Part shown: piece after piece, positions 53,282 through 64,000 of the stretch
Position numbering within the stretch: the first letter of the stretch is position 1
Layout: the number at the start of each line of letters is the position of its first letter
Assembly (NCBI GenBank): GCA_949126835.1
Contig: OX421494.1
Span: 4,533,201-4,597,200 of the forward strand
DNA: 64,000 nucleotides
Reading direction: 5' to 3'
Origin: Anisus vortex
Lineage: Eukaryota; Mollusca; Gastropoda; Planorbidae
Notes under the pieces: generated by a model
The model's database searches: none
The model's input: only the letters and a program-made list of their open reading frames with translations
What the model was told of the DNA's origin: nothing
Translations under genes and position numbers: made by a program

Positions 53282-53906
53282 TGTTACGAATATCGGTCAT
53301 AAATGAATGACGTAGTAAGGCATTGACCTCTTAACAAGTGCGTATCAGAGTCCAAAGCGACCAAGGTTTGACCTTTATGCCCTGAGGGCAGTTTAAATAA
53401 AATAATTCGTTCAAATCCCGTGGAAATTGGGGGATAATTCTGGATCGTAGTAATTATAGAGAAAGAGGTTAAAATGCGTATTAAGACCCTGTAGAATCTT
53501 CGATGATAGTTTTCTTTGTAAAGTTCCTACCTCCTTAAAGTTAGTTCAGTTTAAACGTTTGTAGAGTGAAGTCGCTATATTCATACATGTACATATAATG
53601 CCATTTTATTGATACTTATGTTGCCACCAGTTGATGAAGTTTATTGATCGTTTATATTGAGTCTACAATTTAAATAAAATTGTTTATTCAACAACTGGAG
53701 TTGTTTGATCTATCGTTGTTGAGAAAGGTGTTGAAGATAATTATCACGAATATAACTACATTACTGCATAGACCTGTCAGTCAAGGAACCCCTAGCTTGG
53801 GCTACAGATTAGCAGAATCTAGAGACTTCTAATAAAGATACAACTATATTCATTGAATCCGATTTAACGAGTCGTAATAATAATCAACCTAAAGAGGTCC
53901 ATAACA
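53282..53906 (+). repeat. 3' LTR of the 47.5 kb element
   Basis: 625 bp, apparently identical to the 5' LTR, followed by the ATAG duplication. Confidence 0.95.
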
Positions 53907-54108
53907 ATAGTGTAACCAGGTCTGCTAAGTTTAAACAGTATGGCGTCGATATTACTTCCGGAAACAGAAGAAACTGCGATTGTGCATTCTGTTCTTATTT
54001 ATTATGTGGATTATACCGGGAACTTAATGACTTGTAAAAGCTTTTTTAAAGGATATTATAATATTTAATTACATGAATTTTAAAGTGATACTGATTTTGA
54101 TAATTTAA

Positions 54109-54181
54109 CCCTTATAGTCCCGGGCGCATATATAGCGCCCTGAAGATAGCATAGATAGAAAGTAGGTCGGTACAGGAAGGG
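54109..54181 (+). mobile_element. 73-bp TTAA mini-MITE, copy 2
   Basis: Flanked by TTAA at 54105-54108 and 54182-54185, ends CCCTTATAG and AGGAAGGG. It contains the near-palindrome GGGCGCATATATAGCGCCC. Block A1 has a single TTAA at about 4623-4628. Same length as 35144-35216, reverse orientation. Confidence 0.88.
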
Positions 54182-54528
54182 TTAAGCCTTGAGAATAGCC
54201 AGGTTTATACTTAGGGCCTTGATGTCAATGTAGAAAGAAAGTAAAAAAAAAAATTACAAATGATTTATAAATGCCTACTTCAGCTTGTGTATAACTCAGA
54301 TATCGGCATATATACTTATAGCACTATAATGTTTATTATTTTTTAAATCTCTCTCTCTCTCAATCTTTCTTACTGTCATAATTTCTCTCTCTCTCTTACA
54401 CACACACAAACAATTACACCACAGTGTGCATTGACTTGCTTCAGTTTTTATTAGCTTGCAAATAGCAAGTAAAGATTTTTTACATCAAGTCCTTAACCCA
54501 GTTGAACTATTAGAACTGTGTTTTTTTA

Positions 54529-54662
54529 AGGCTGAAGCAGTAAACTACCTTGTTGAACACAAACATAACATTCAAGACATAATAACTTTTCTGGCTTTCA
54601 AGATTCAACCCACTTCCCCGACGCCGAATGTAATGGGAAGAAACCTTAGATGTAAGAAATAG
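54529..54662 (+). other. Candidate terminal exon conserved in both blocks (A2 copy)
   Basis: The counterpart of 6023-6153. The frame AEAVNYLVEHKHN to RNLRCKK and stop is preserved. The upstream acceptor-like sequence reads TTTTTTTAAG. No known domain. Confidence 0.25.
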
Positions 54663-56555
54663 AGATGGCGATGGGCCGGAAGCGTTTTGTATATCAAGGG
54701 TCAGCAAATGTTTAACACTAGTGTGACAAAGTAGGATTCTTAATTCATTCAGAGTACCAACTGCCTAACAGTCAACATGCTCTAGCACATACTTTCTTGT
54801 AGAGCTGCCTTTTCAGGTTTCATTCTAGTGCCATTGAAAATTGCTCTGTGTGCCAAGTTTGGCATGCGTGTCCTAGGTTGCCAATCTCTATTGTAGATCA
54901 CTTAATATATCGACATTTAAAGGACAACAAATATGTTTATATAAAAGCCAAATTGACGAAAGTTAGAACCTATCTGGTTGTAGTTAATGAGAGATGTTTT
55001 TTATTACATTTCCCTCTAACCAGAAAAACCTCTCCATTGATTAGTCAAGGATTCTGTACTAGATCTATGTCCACCATTAGAGCAAACAGTTTATCCGAGG
55101 AATACCTTTTAGATTTGGTTTTAAGTTGTTGTTCCTAGCAGACCCTTTTTAATATGCTGTGTCCTTTTTTTGGCCTTATTTGAGTGCTGCTGAGCGGTAT
55201 GGATTCCTGGGTCTAGGTTCTACTATTGTGATGGACCTGATCTCTGACTACCTGAGCTTTCTTTCCGCGTGACTTTTGACAACTACTTTACATCCCTTCT
55301 ATTTGCTAATTGAACTGGTTGCAAAGGTCATTGGATCCACTAAAACTATAAAACAGAAAGCGACTGCAGAAATGTCCTTACAAAATGCGTCAAGCTTTGG
55401 TAAAATGCCTCAAGGTTCAATTAATTTTCAACTGGACGCAAATCACATTTTTCTTTATATTATGCATTAGCCTTCAATGCAACGAAAATAACCTTTTCAA
55501 ATTGTTTTTCAAAAAGATTGTCTTTGCAAGGGTAGTTCATTCATTGCTTGGGAAATACATTGCAATTTTAACGCTCCAGAGATCATGCAATAAAGATGAT
55601 AGTCTTTCAATCCAAATATATCAACATGATTCACCAACACTAAACACTTCTAGGACGTAAACATTGTCTAATCATTCTGGCGTTTGTGATAGCTATCTTA
55701 TGAACAGACATTCAATCATGTCGGAGTTTTCTCAAATGGACAATTTTTGACACATTGTTAAGTCCAAAAAGTCCCAAAAGGGTGTAGAAAACAAACACTT
55801 AACAGGCAACTACTGCATAGTGAACAACAAATGACATGTAATATAAAATTATTCTTAAGATTATAATAATTAGAACGCAAGCACAATTTAATAAACTTGA
55901 ACTCTTTAGAATGATCAACTGATTATCCTTAACCCTTTGGCTCTTCCAACAAGGACACAAATTGATTTTAAAAAGCGTTAATTGAAGAAATAGTAAAGAT
56001 ATTAAAATATTTAAAGGAAACACAACAGATTAACAACAATGAGTTAGTATAAAAAAAAGTTGTTGTTTTTTTACATCCAATTATATCAACTTTTTCCTCA
56101 AAACTAAACACTAGCTTTTTACTATGACGTCAACAATTTTCAAACATTCTGGCATTGTGATTGGAATAGAATTGGTCCAAAATGATGACAGAAACTATTT
56201 GGTTAAGTCTTGCGATATGTGACGTTTCACCGGACCAACCCTATAAAACGAACTTTTTAGGTGCAGCCATTCATTGGTGTATGAATTATCTCATTTGGAC
56301 AATTCTTGTCGCTTTGTTAAAGTCAAAATGACACAAGTATGGAGCAAACAAATACGAAACAGACAACTACTCCACGGTAAACAACAAATTACACTCAATA
56401 TTGTTTTTAATGAAATGCTGCGGTTTTGAATTGAAAAAGCAAACTATGTATTAGTTTTATTTAGCCCAGAAATTCTATAAAAATGTAAATATCACTAAAT
56501 AGAATCGCCATTTAATAAATTGATAACCACGACTTGGGTCTACTTTACTTCCGGA

Positions 56556-58563
56556 CAGGGGCGAAGCCAGGATTTTTTTCGAGGGGGGAGGGCCAAAATT
56601 TCGCATAAATTTTTTTTACATATTTACGCGAATCGCTCTTTACAACAGGAGAAGCAGCGTTCGCAGATTTTTAATGTTTTTTTAAAAAAAAGAAACATCC
56701 AGCGTATAACGATGTTAAATGGTGGATCGGGGTGGGGGTGGGGGGGGGGGACACCAAAATCCTGTCCGAGACTAGCCTCCCTATGACACCTCAACCAATA
56801 TGGCGTACTGTCTGCACTCTTCACCCCATGTGCGGAATGCCCCAGAATCATTAACGTGGCTGCTCGCTCGTATAACTACACTGTCGCCAGGTAGCACATA
56901 TTCCAGACTATAGACCTGTCGACATCCAGGCACCAGGTTGTGGTAGAGATGGACTGTTTCCCACCGAGTTTCGTAGCCTCTCGGTAGTGCAATGATTCTC
57001 AGACTTACAACAGGAGCTGTCCCACATGCTTTAGCCCACCGGCGTACTTTTAAAGGGTGTGTCCATGGAAGGGATAGTACATCTGGTTGGCTGAGCTGAT
57101 GTACTCTTTCGGGGTGTCTCATCTAACTTTGGTCCACACCTGGCACACAGCTCTCAACTGTGGCTCCATGTAGCCGTAGCATGCACTGAGACCACACTAC
57201 GGGAAACGGCCTCATCTGGACGGCTAAATCATTTGAGAGTAACCGTTAGATTTTAATTCTCGGTGAAGTAGGCTCTATATACCAAGCATGTGAAGAAGTC
57301 TCCATGGAAGAAAAGCCATTCTTACAAACAACTACCCAGAGAAACAGAGCTGCCAGTCTGACATAGCAAAGGCAAGCAAATTGGAACGCTGAAGAAAAAG
57401 GTAATCGTCGAATAAGACAGACGCAAATCACACTCTTTAACGGAGCGTATCGGTGGTTTCCACACTTCGCCGGTTTAAGGCCCATGGGTACAGAAGTGCA
57501 GCGTTCACCAGTTTCTGTGGTCACTGCATACTAGGGACACCCTCTAGACCCATGAAAAAAATCCTAGCTTTAGCCACCATTCGAACCTGGACCTTCGATA
57601 CGCCAGCTGAACGCGCCTCGCTCGTCCACCATGACCTCGTTTTATTTAGATCTACTTGAGTTTCAAATATATTTCTATCAATTTTTTAGATTATTTGTAG
57701 GCCTACTCTACGGAACGACGTTAGCATTGAAGTAATTAATAACTTCTAAATTCTTTTGACGGTCCTTTTTCAATGTAAATCATTATTATAGTTACTATCG
57801 ATTCACCCCCTCTAAGTGTATGCAATCTTGTTTTTATTATTTACAATATTGCTATATTGCTCGATTTTCAATTGATTTGAGCTGGCTTTTCCAATTGATA
57901 CCAGTCAGTGTATGGATATTCTGTTCTTGATTCATTCCACGGCCAGTCTGGAGTTACAAGCTTCAAGCATCTTAGACAATATCATGAAGCATATTTCTTC
58001 TCTTGTTAGATGCAATTACAATGTTGTAGATGTTTTGAACATCCAGAAAGAACCGGCGGAGTAAATTATTATTCTTTAAAACTGCAACAACAAGGCTTTG
58101 TTTGTGTGTCCAGTGTGCTGTGAAAATTGTGCTTCAAATGACGTTTTATGTGGGTGTTTTAAAAGGTTTGAGAAGTGTATCCTTAGCATGCATTATAGGC
58201 CAAGAAGTATTTGTGACTTAAATTGTTCATTCGACATCAACCTATCTAATAATTAAAGGCATCCACACTTTTTTTGCTGCACAAGCTATTTACCGTATGA
58301 AATGATGTAAGGAGTTTTATTTGCCGAACGATATTTTGTTAAACCAAGGTTGCTATAATTATAGAATATTGCTTTGCAAACATCTTTTTGAACCATCGGA
58401 TTTTATAAATACATATACACAAGGATCGATTCATTGGTAGTTTGATTTTGTTTTTCCCACAAATTGAAACATATCAGATGTAAAAAAAAAATAATTTTCA
58501 AAATGTCCGGGGGGGGGGGGCAAGCCCCCTTAGCCGCCCCCCACCCCTGTGGCTTCGCCCCTG
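56556..58563. mobile_element. hAT-type element, 2.0 kb, with perfect target duplication
   Basis: Ends CAGGGGCGAAGCCAGG and GTGGCTTCGCCCCTG. Target duplication CTTCCGGA at 56548-56555 and 58564-58571. Block A1 is uninterrupted near 23160. The interior has a G/C-rich terminal region on both sides, a SINE-like minus-strand segment (57470-57620) and no recognisable transposase. A tandem duplication of about 90 bp of host sequence flanks it (about 56480-56555 and 58578-58655). Confidence 0.9.
57470..57620 (-). repeat. tRNA-derived SINE fragment, minus strand
   Basis: On the minus strand a B-box-like AGGTTCGAATGG is followed by AAAGCTAGGATTTTTTTCATG, then a body resembling the SINE at 3290-3530. 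It lies inside the hAT at 56556-58563. Confidence 0.5.
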
Positions 58564-58899
58564 CTTCCGGATCCCGTTTTAAAATGTAAAAATCACTAAA
58601 TAGAATCATCATTTTGTAAATTGATAACCACGTCTTGGATCAACTTTACATCCGGATCCCGTTTTCCGAATTATGAAAAAAAAACACTTACTAAATATAT
58701 GAATACAATTTTTAAAATAATAAAATCATATTAAACAAAATTCTTTACCCCGGTGGTTTCCCAAGGGCTATTTCTATTGTATAAAATAGTTATATATTTT
58801 GTCAATTAAATACAATAGTAATAATAATAATTATAATAAATCTATTCGTTCAGTCTATCGGACACTTTGTTTCTCAATAGACTGACATAATTACATAAA

Positions 58900-59200
58900 G
58901 GAAATGTGGTAATAGTTTTAGAAGTAAAGCTATATTATTTGTGCAATTGTGCAATGTCAATCACCGACACCATCTGCCATCACGGGGGTCTAAGCGCAAT
59001 TACGTGCAAAAACTCAAATGGTACAGGCATGTGGCAAGATCCAAAGGCCTGGCGCAAACGACTTTTCAGGTCAAAGTGCAGGGTGGAAGAAAGAGAGGAT
59101 TACATCAGGGAGTGGACCGGCTTGTCTCTTGCGTATTCTCAGAGGTCGGCGCAGGACCGAGACGAGTGGCATACAAATCGTTCAACAGTCAAAAAATGGC
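58900..59200 (+). pseudogene. LINE ORF2 C-terminal fragment (A2)
   Basis: The counterpart of 23399-23755, shorter by an internal deletion in the basic stretch. Shared reading includes WYRHVARSKGLAQTTFQ and then a diverged SVDSQ-like segment. Confidence 0.65.
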
Positions 59201-60393
59201 TGGGTACGGCACCCCATTTTAGGGGTATTCAACTCGGGTACTGATTTTTAGGTTTTACTTAATTAAATAAGTTCAACCATTTCTGTATACAAAAATGCCA
59301 CTCTTATAGTTAAAAGCGCAATAGTTTTTTTTAAATATTTTTTTGAAATGGTGTGTATGTAGCTAAGCGGTGAAGAAAATGTAAAATTTTCACATGTTTG
59401 ACACCTCGAAACTCACAGTAAAAAAGCAAAATGCTTATAGTTCTTTATACTAATAGATACGTAGTTTTATCCTACGCAATAATTAACTACATTTGGTCGA
59501 AAGAAAAAAAAAGCGATTTATTTGGAATTTTTATACGAAAAAATGTTATTTTCATGTTTTTCTGACTTTTTGAGTTTTTTTTTAAATATTCATTTTTATT
59601 TCTTCTTCTTACAAGTTTCACATTTCTAAGCATATTCTATTAAAACTTTGCCATTTTGATCTTAATACTAATTACAATAACTTGAACTAGCTAAATTTAA
59701 GTATTAGTTGGTTAATTTAAATTATAGAAAAAAATGCTGAGTTTTATTATTTTATTGCTTTTCTAGGTTTAATATGTATTTTTCGTAAAAAAATTTATAC
59801 TGTTGCTAATAAATTTCATGTTGATTGTTATATTAAGTACTTGATAAATTTCGTGTTTTTCAAACTCTTCCTACTTTTTTGCGTTTTACTCAAAATAATT
59901 ATTATGTACCTTATTTTTACCACTTCTCTCACATTTTTTTACCGATTGTATTGAGACTTTGTAATTTTTATCTAAGCACCTGTTTCAACAGAATGTTCTA
60001 CTTAGATTTGTAAATTTTTGTTTTTTTTTAATTTTATAGGTGCAAACGTTGAGTATTTTTGCAAAAAAAATAACTATTTAAAAAGTGCCTTAAGAAAAAA
60101 TTTATAAAAAATTATATATCTTAAATTTTAAACAAGTGGGTAGAGCTTTCTATTGTAAATTTATATCTTTACCAAATGTATCAAATATTGTATTTGTAGG
60201 TATAAAGGTTATAGAGGAGATCGATTTTTAAAAACACCTATAAAATCCAATATGGCGGACGTTGCCATGGCAACCAATGCATAAAAAAATATTTAAAATT
60301 GATTGCCCTGAATGATATTCCATACTAGTTATGTGGTTAAAGTTTCAGACGTTTTGGTCGATAAATTAAAAAAAAGTGCCTAAAAAGTGCCCC
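59200..60393. mobile_element. 1.2 kb A2-specific insertion, type unresolved
   Basis: Block A1 is continuous (AAAAAATGGTGCCTTAACG, near 23720) where A2 has about 1.2 kb of very AT-rich DNA beginning GGCTGGGTACGGCACC and ending GTGCCCCCCAGCC. The ends are roughly inverted. A TTAA follows the right end, but the left side has no matching TTAA. Non-coding. Confidence 0.5.
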
Positions 60394-60479
60394 CCAGCCT
60401 TAACGACTCTCACTCGGGTTATCGGTTGGGAAGGTGAAGGTGAATGTCATTATGACTTTCTTTTTTTGTGGCATTTTTT

Positions 60480-60975
60480 TCGATTAATAGTTGGTTAACA
60501 GGAGAGAACCTTTAAGAGCTCAGCTCGACCCATCCAAGATTACGCATCGACGGAATGGGGTCCCCATCAAATACATGTAATATCTACGCTGGATATGACA
60601 CAATGACGTGAAGCACGTCGTATCCTACAGGACTACTACCTCAATACAAGCTCCTCAGTTTCGTGGCCTTACTCCAACTTCAACTTCTACTACACCTCAG
60701 AGCGGTAGACAAAGCCACGTGATGTACAAGATCTTGAATAGCCACGTAAACATTTCCACACAGACAGGTCGGCATCCAACAAGAGTCTCGCTCTACCAGA
60801 GGTCATTAGCTCAAACTGAGTGTTCCTCACGCACGCACTGACGACGTTTACAAATATTCTTTTTTTTCCGTCAGCTATTAGAATGTGGAACTCACTGGAT
60901 CAAGCCTTGATCACTGTCCCTTCTGTGCCGACTTTCAACTTACTTTCAAGTCATCTCTGAAGAGTTGGACTAGCA
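60480..60975 (+). pseudogene. LINE C-terminal fragment (A2)
   Basis: The counterpart of 23830-24300 with its own stops; readable pieces include HVMYKILNSHVNIST and VPHAR. Confidence 0.65.
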
Positions 60976-62119
60976 AATGAAACCTTAAACTATAATATAC
61001 ATGGACCGCTTGCTTTAGTTTTTTATGCTATTATCTTCTGTTTTTTTTCAATTCCCGATTCTAAATGAAGTAATTGTTATACAAGTTCCGTTTTATTAAA
61101 TCGCATTTTTTTTTCGTCTTTTAATGAATACTTGTAGGCCTATTAATATATCATTGACTATAATAAGATGGACCGCCTGCTCTATTTTTAGAGCTTATTT
61201 TCTTTTTTCCGTGCGCACACAACACTGATCTATAAATGTTTCCGCTCTGTACTACTTTCGATTTTAATTTTTCATTGAGAAAATCATAGCGATTAAATAA
61301 AACGGAACTTGTATATCAATAACTTTATTTCCGGTATATTTAGAATCGGGAATTCCGATCATCAGTGTTTCAAGTCATCATATAGCAGAAATACTAAAGC
61401 AAGCGGTCCATGTATATTATAGTCTATGATGAAACTTCGTCGTCTGATTAAGCTTGACAATCTTGTTATATGTCATGGATGACAAAATCTCTTGATTTAG
61501 GAAAATAGTCAAATGACCTACATTGGCCACATTAGTGGCCTTTTTGAAAGAAAAAAAAATTATCAAGAAATGTAAGTTATATTTTTAGAATTGTCGCAAA
61601 TTAAAACTTATTATAAAACCTTTAGACAAATAGACTACAAACAATACTAATTTAGTAATATGAAGTTGAAAAATACAAATTTGTAGATTTCTTCTTCTGT
61701 TAGCCAGTCTGCAGATCTGGTTGCTCTCTCGCAGTAGATGCCAGACAAACATATTTATTTGTCTTTTTAAGTTGTTCCATACTGCTATATAGTGTGTTGG
61801 TAATGGTAATTGAGGGGTAGCAGGGTGTTTTTGGGGTAGGTTAGCTCAGGGCATTCAATATGGACGTGTGTACTCTGTTCTTACTTTACACGTTTAGAAT
61901 ACATATGTACACGTTTAGAATACATATTGTTATACACCCACGGATATTGTAGTGTCTATCTAGAAAATTGTTCACTATATAATAATAAACTCAAGCCACT
62001 CCATGTATGTTCAAAGAAGAATTTAATGCTTCTACATATATGCAATAATAACACTTCACTGGTTACTAATAAGTAGCATGCCTTGTAGATAAGAAAAAAT
62101 CAACAGCACCCTAATTTGA

Positions 62120-62285
62120 AAATTTGATAGGATGTATTGTTAGGCGCCACAAATCTGCTGTGCAAATTTCAGCTCGATCGGACCACGGGAAGTGGTCGAA
62201 AAATCGAAGCAAAGTTTTGCTCCCAGACAGACAGAAAGACAGACAGAAATTGCAACTTAAAATAAAGGAAGTAAAAAGTGTCATT
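62120..62285. repeat. Interspersed repeat with CAGACAGA-type tail
   Basis: Just beyond the end of block A2, AATTTCAGCTCGATCGGACC is followed by GGGAAGTGGTCGAAAAATCG and CAGACAGACAG-type repeats. This is a motif set common in arthropod and mollusc interspersed repeats; no coding. Confidence 0.45.
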
Positions 62286-62289
62286 ACCC

Positions 62290-63257
62290 AATGGTAATTG
62301 TGATTATAACGTGACAGACAAATATTTCCCCGTTAATATTAAAATATACTAATGTCTCAACAAGTACAAATAATTCTAAAGTATTCTAGTCATTCTTATT
62401 TTAACTATGTACAGTTGTGTGGATTTCCACCAAAGATTTCAAAAAGTTTTAATCTATTTAAACAAATATAACATTGCTCAAACTCTGACAATTTTCAACA
62501 GTTTACTTCTAATATACAAACTAAAAGATAAGTAATACCTCACTCGAATCAAACTATAGGTTACTTCCCCTTTAAATTACAGTGTCAACTTGACATTAAC
62601 AGGGTTCATACCTAAGGTGATGATACTTCCCCTTTTCTCAAATATGAGGAGAAAATACGCTCTAGTTACGATTACTACAGTAATCTAAATATTAAAATGT
62701 AATCTACTATTATGCGTTTTTGGCAAATTTAATAGTTTAATATAAAAGATTGTTCAGGGTTGAATGAGTGCACACCTTTAGGTACCTTTGTTTCCCTCCA
62801 TTCCCGGATATATGGAATATATAACAACTTATATACAACATAGTCAGTATCCACTAGTTTTTCCCATTCTTTTACCATGATATAACAATTTAGCAATAGA
62901 TTTCCAATATTATCTATTAATTTATACCAATTGCTATTACATCTCTTTCTGAGATAAAAATTGTACATATTATTATTTAGTTCTATTCATTAACTAAAAT
63001 AGAACAAGATAACAAATCAATTAGCTTAAAGTTTCTCACTTAATTGCATGCAATGACAATTAATTTTCATCCATCCATATCAAGTAAATACATGCATATA
63101 TATTTATTGCATAATGCATCAAAATTTAAATGGAATTTCCTTTCCATAGTAAAATGAATCAAATGAATTTAAAATATATCAGAACATCAATATAAAACAT
63201 GATTATAAAAATTATTAATACTTTCAAAAGACTTGACTTCTGTATGATACAAGTATT
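62290..63257. other. AT-rich stretch, probably the 3' part of the truncated LTR element
   Basis: No domain found. CTTCCCCTTTTCTC (about 62627-62640) would be a purine tract on the minus strand, but an LTR beside it could not be proven. Confidence 0.35.
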
Positions 63258-63965
63258 CTATAGGTATTCCATAATCAAAATTCTTAATTTCCCAAAGTCT
63301 CTATAAAACTGCAGTGTGTGGTCGGCTGTTGGTACCATCACACAGGGTGTAGACCATTTGCTATCACATTTTTCTCCTATGTCATCTTCTAACCTGCACT
63401 TTACATCTGATCTAATATGCTCAGGTCTGATGGGGTCAACTCTATATGGATGCTGCTTAATAGACCTGGCACCCTCGGTTAACACTACATCGTTCTCTAT
63501 TACATGTGTCCTACTGGGAACATTTGTAAACATTGACTTATTTTCATGTATCCGATTAATAATCTTCTGTGTATCTTCTACCTGAATATGTTCTAGCTTT
63601 TTATCTAAGCTCTTCAGGGCTTCTGTATTATTAAGTTTACTTTCTGCAAACTTTTATTCTATCCTAGATAAGTCCGTTGGGACTCTAGCTAATGAAATCA
63701 TGGGGGCCTCCCGTGGTTTACTATTTTCCCTTGAAACATAGGGCTTAAGTAAATTAATATGGCATACCCTCTGCTTTTGTCTCCGGTCAGGAGTCTTTAT
63801 CAAATAATTGACCTCGCCAAGCTTTGACTCTATCTCATAGGGTCCACTAAACTTTGCACTTAAAGGCTGATTTTGCAAAGGTAGAAACACAAGAACTTTG
63901 TCACTTGATGCAAAAGTTCTAGCTGTAGCTTTCCGGTCATAGTTCTGTATCATACGCTCCTGCAT
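63258..63965 (-). pseudogene. pol: Integrase C-terminus followed by RT N-terminus of a third INT-first element, minus strand
   Basis: Read on the minus strand, 63965-63654 gives an integrase C-terminal region with the GPY/F module (KFSGPYEIESKLGEVNYLIK) and CHINLLKPYVSR. After an in-frame TAA at 63654-63656 the same frame continues into the RT N-terminal region (KQHPYRVDPIRPEHIRSDVK, WSTPCVMVP, FYRDFGKL), then stops matching at about 63258. Closest in this window to the outer element (YFGPYEIESK, KQHPYRVNPEKLE). The RT palm is absent, and the 5' part continues beyond the window end. Confidence 0.85.
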
Positions 63966-64000
63966 CTGTGGAAAATGTATCTTTATATGGTTAAAAGCAT

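Larger units (their letters stand above)
47546..53906 (+). mobile_element. Recent non-autonomous LTR retrotransposon with gag-protease-integrase-scrap-TM frame
   Basis: The 625-bp LTRs (47546-48170 and 53282-53906) read identical by eye. Target duplication ATAG is at 47542-47545 and 53907-53910. The priming site region starts TGGGGTCTTCGTCCG at 48174, close to the tRNA-Pro type; a purine/G tract (about 53271-53281) precedes the 3' LTR. It has one intact 910-codon frame and no RT or RNase H in any frame. The remaining 2.2 kb before the 3' LTR is non-coding. A related solo LTR lies at 24356-24985. It should need RT from a relative. Confidence 0.94.
41235..62115 (+). repeat. Paralogous block A2 of a segmental duplication
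   Basis: Second copy of the duplicated block, same orientation as A1, separated from it by about 15.4 kb. Its left edge coincides with a TA-rich run touching an inverted-repeat element (39868-41225); its right edge is near 62115. It carries lectin exons 2-4 of copy 2 and its own set of lineage-specific insertions. Alignment to A1 gives the pre-insertion state of most of them. Confidence 0.88.

Overview
The window is AT-rich animal nuclear DNA, most likely from a gastropod mollusc. That placement is an inference from the spliced C-type-lectin genes, the tRNA-derived SINEs and the mix of retroelements; no single-copy marker confirms it. Apart from the lectin genes nearly everything recognisable is mobile DNA, much of it nested and some apparently very young.

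Layout. Two paralogous blocks, A1 (about 400-25815) and A2 (about 41235-62115), share the same order of landmarks: tRNA-like SINE, lectin exons 2, 3 and 4, a short conserved downstream exon-like ORF, and several LINE 3' ends. Each carries one copy of a secreted single-CTLD gene on the + strand. The A1 copy lacks its first exon, which would lie before the window. The A2 copy can be assembled from a TATA-type promoter and signal-peptide exon at 32.1-32.26 kb plus three exons at 42.1, 45.5 and 46.6 kb. A truncated second copy of the promoter lies 1 kb upstream.

Insertions. Comparing A1 with A2 exposes many insertions by their empty sites. In A1 these are two related hAT elements in opposite orientation (4774-5812, 6288-7565), a 12.9 kb LTR element (8284-21167) whose integrase is split by a second LTR element (12098-18402), a TTAA-flanked element (21717-22627) and a solo LTR (24356-24985). 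In A2 they are two solo LTRs in opposite orientation (42754-43315, 43752-44288), a THAP-containing TIR element (about 44630-45180), a 6.4 kb LTR element with apparently identical LTRs (47546-53906), a 73 bp TTAA MITE (54109-54181) and a 2 kb hAT (56556-58563).

The spacer (25.8-41.2 kb) holds a degraded but nearly complete LINE (27.66-30.72 kb), LINE tails of several families, a 35 bp minisatellite, three hAT-type elements and an inverted-repeat element abutting the A2 boundary.

Most notable biology. At least three LTR retrotransposons here have integrase upstream of reverse transcriptase, the reverse of the normal Ty3/gypsy order and the hallmark of the Gmr1-type group. Three of the four related elements have lost most or all of RT, yet two of those keep apparently identical LTRs, which suggests mobilisation in trans. 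The 47.5-53.9 kb element is the oddest: one intact 910-codon frame joins gag, zinc knuckle, retropepsin, a degenerate integrase scrap and a C-terminal transmembrane segment.
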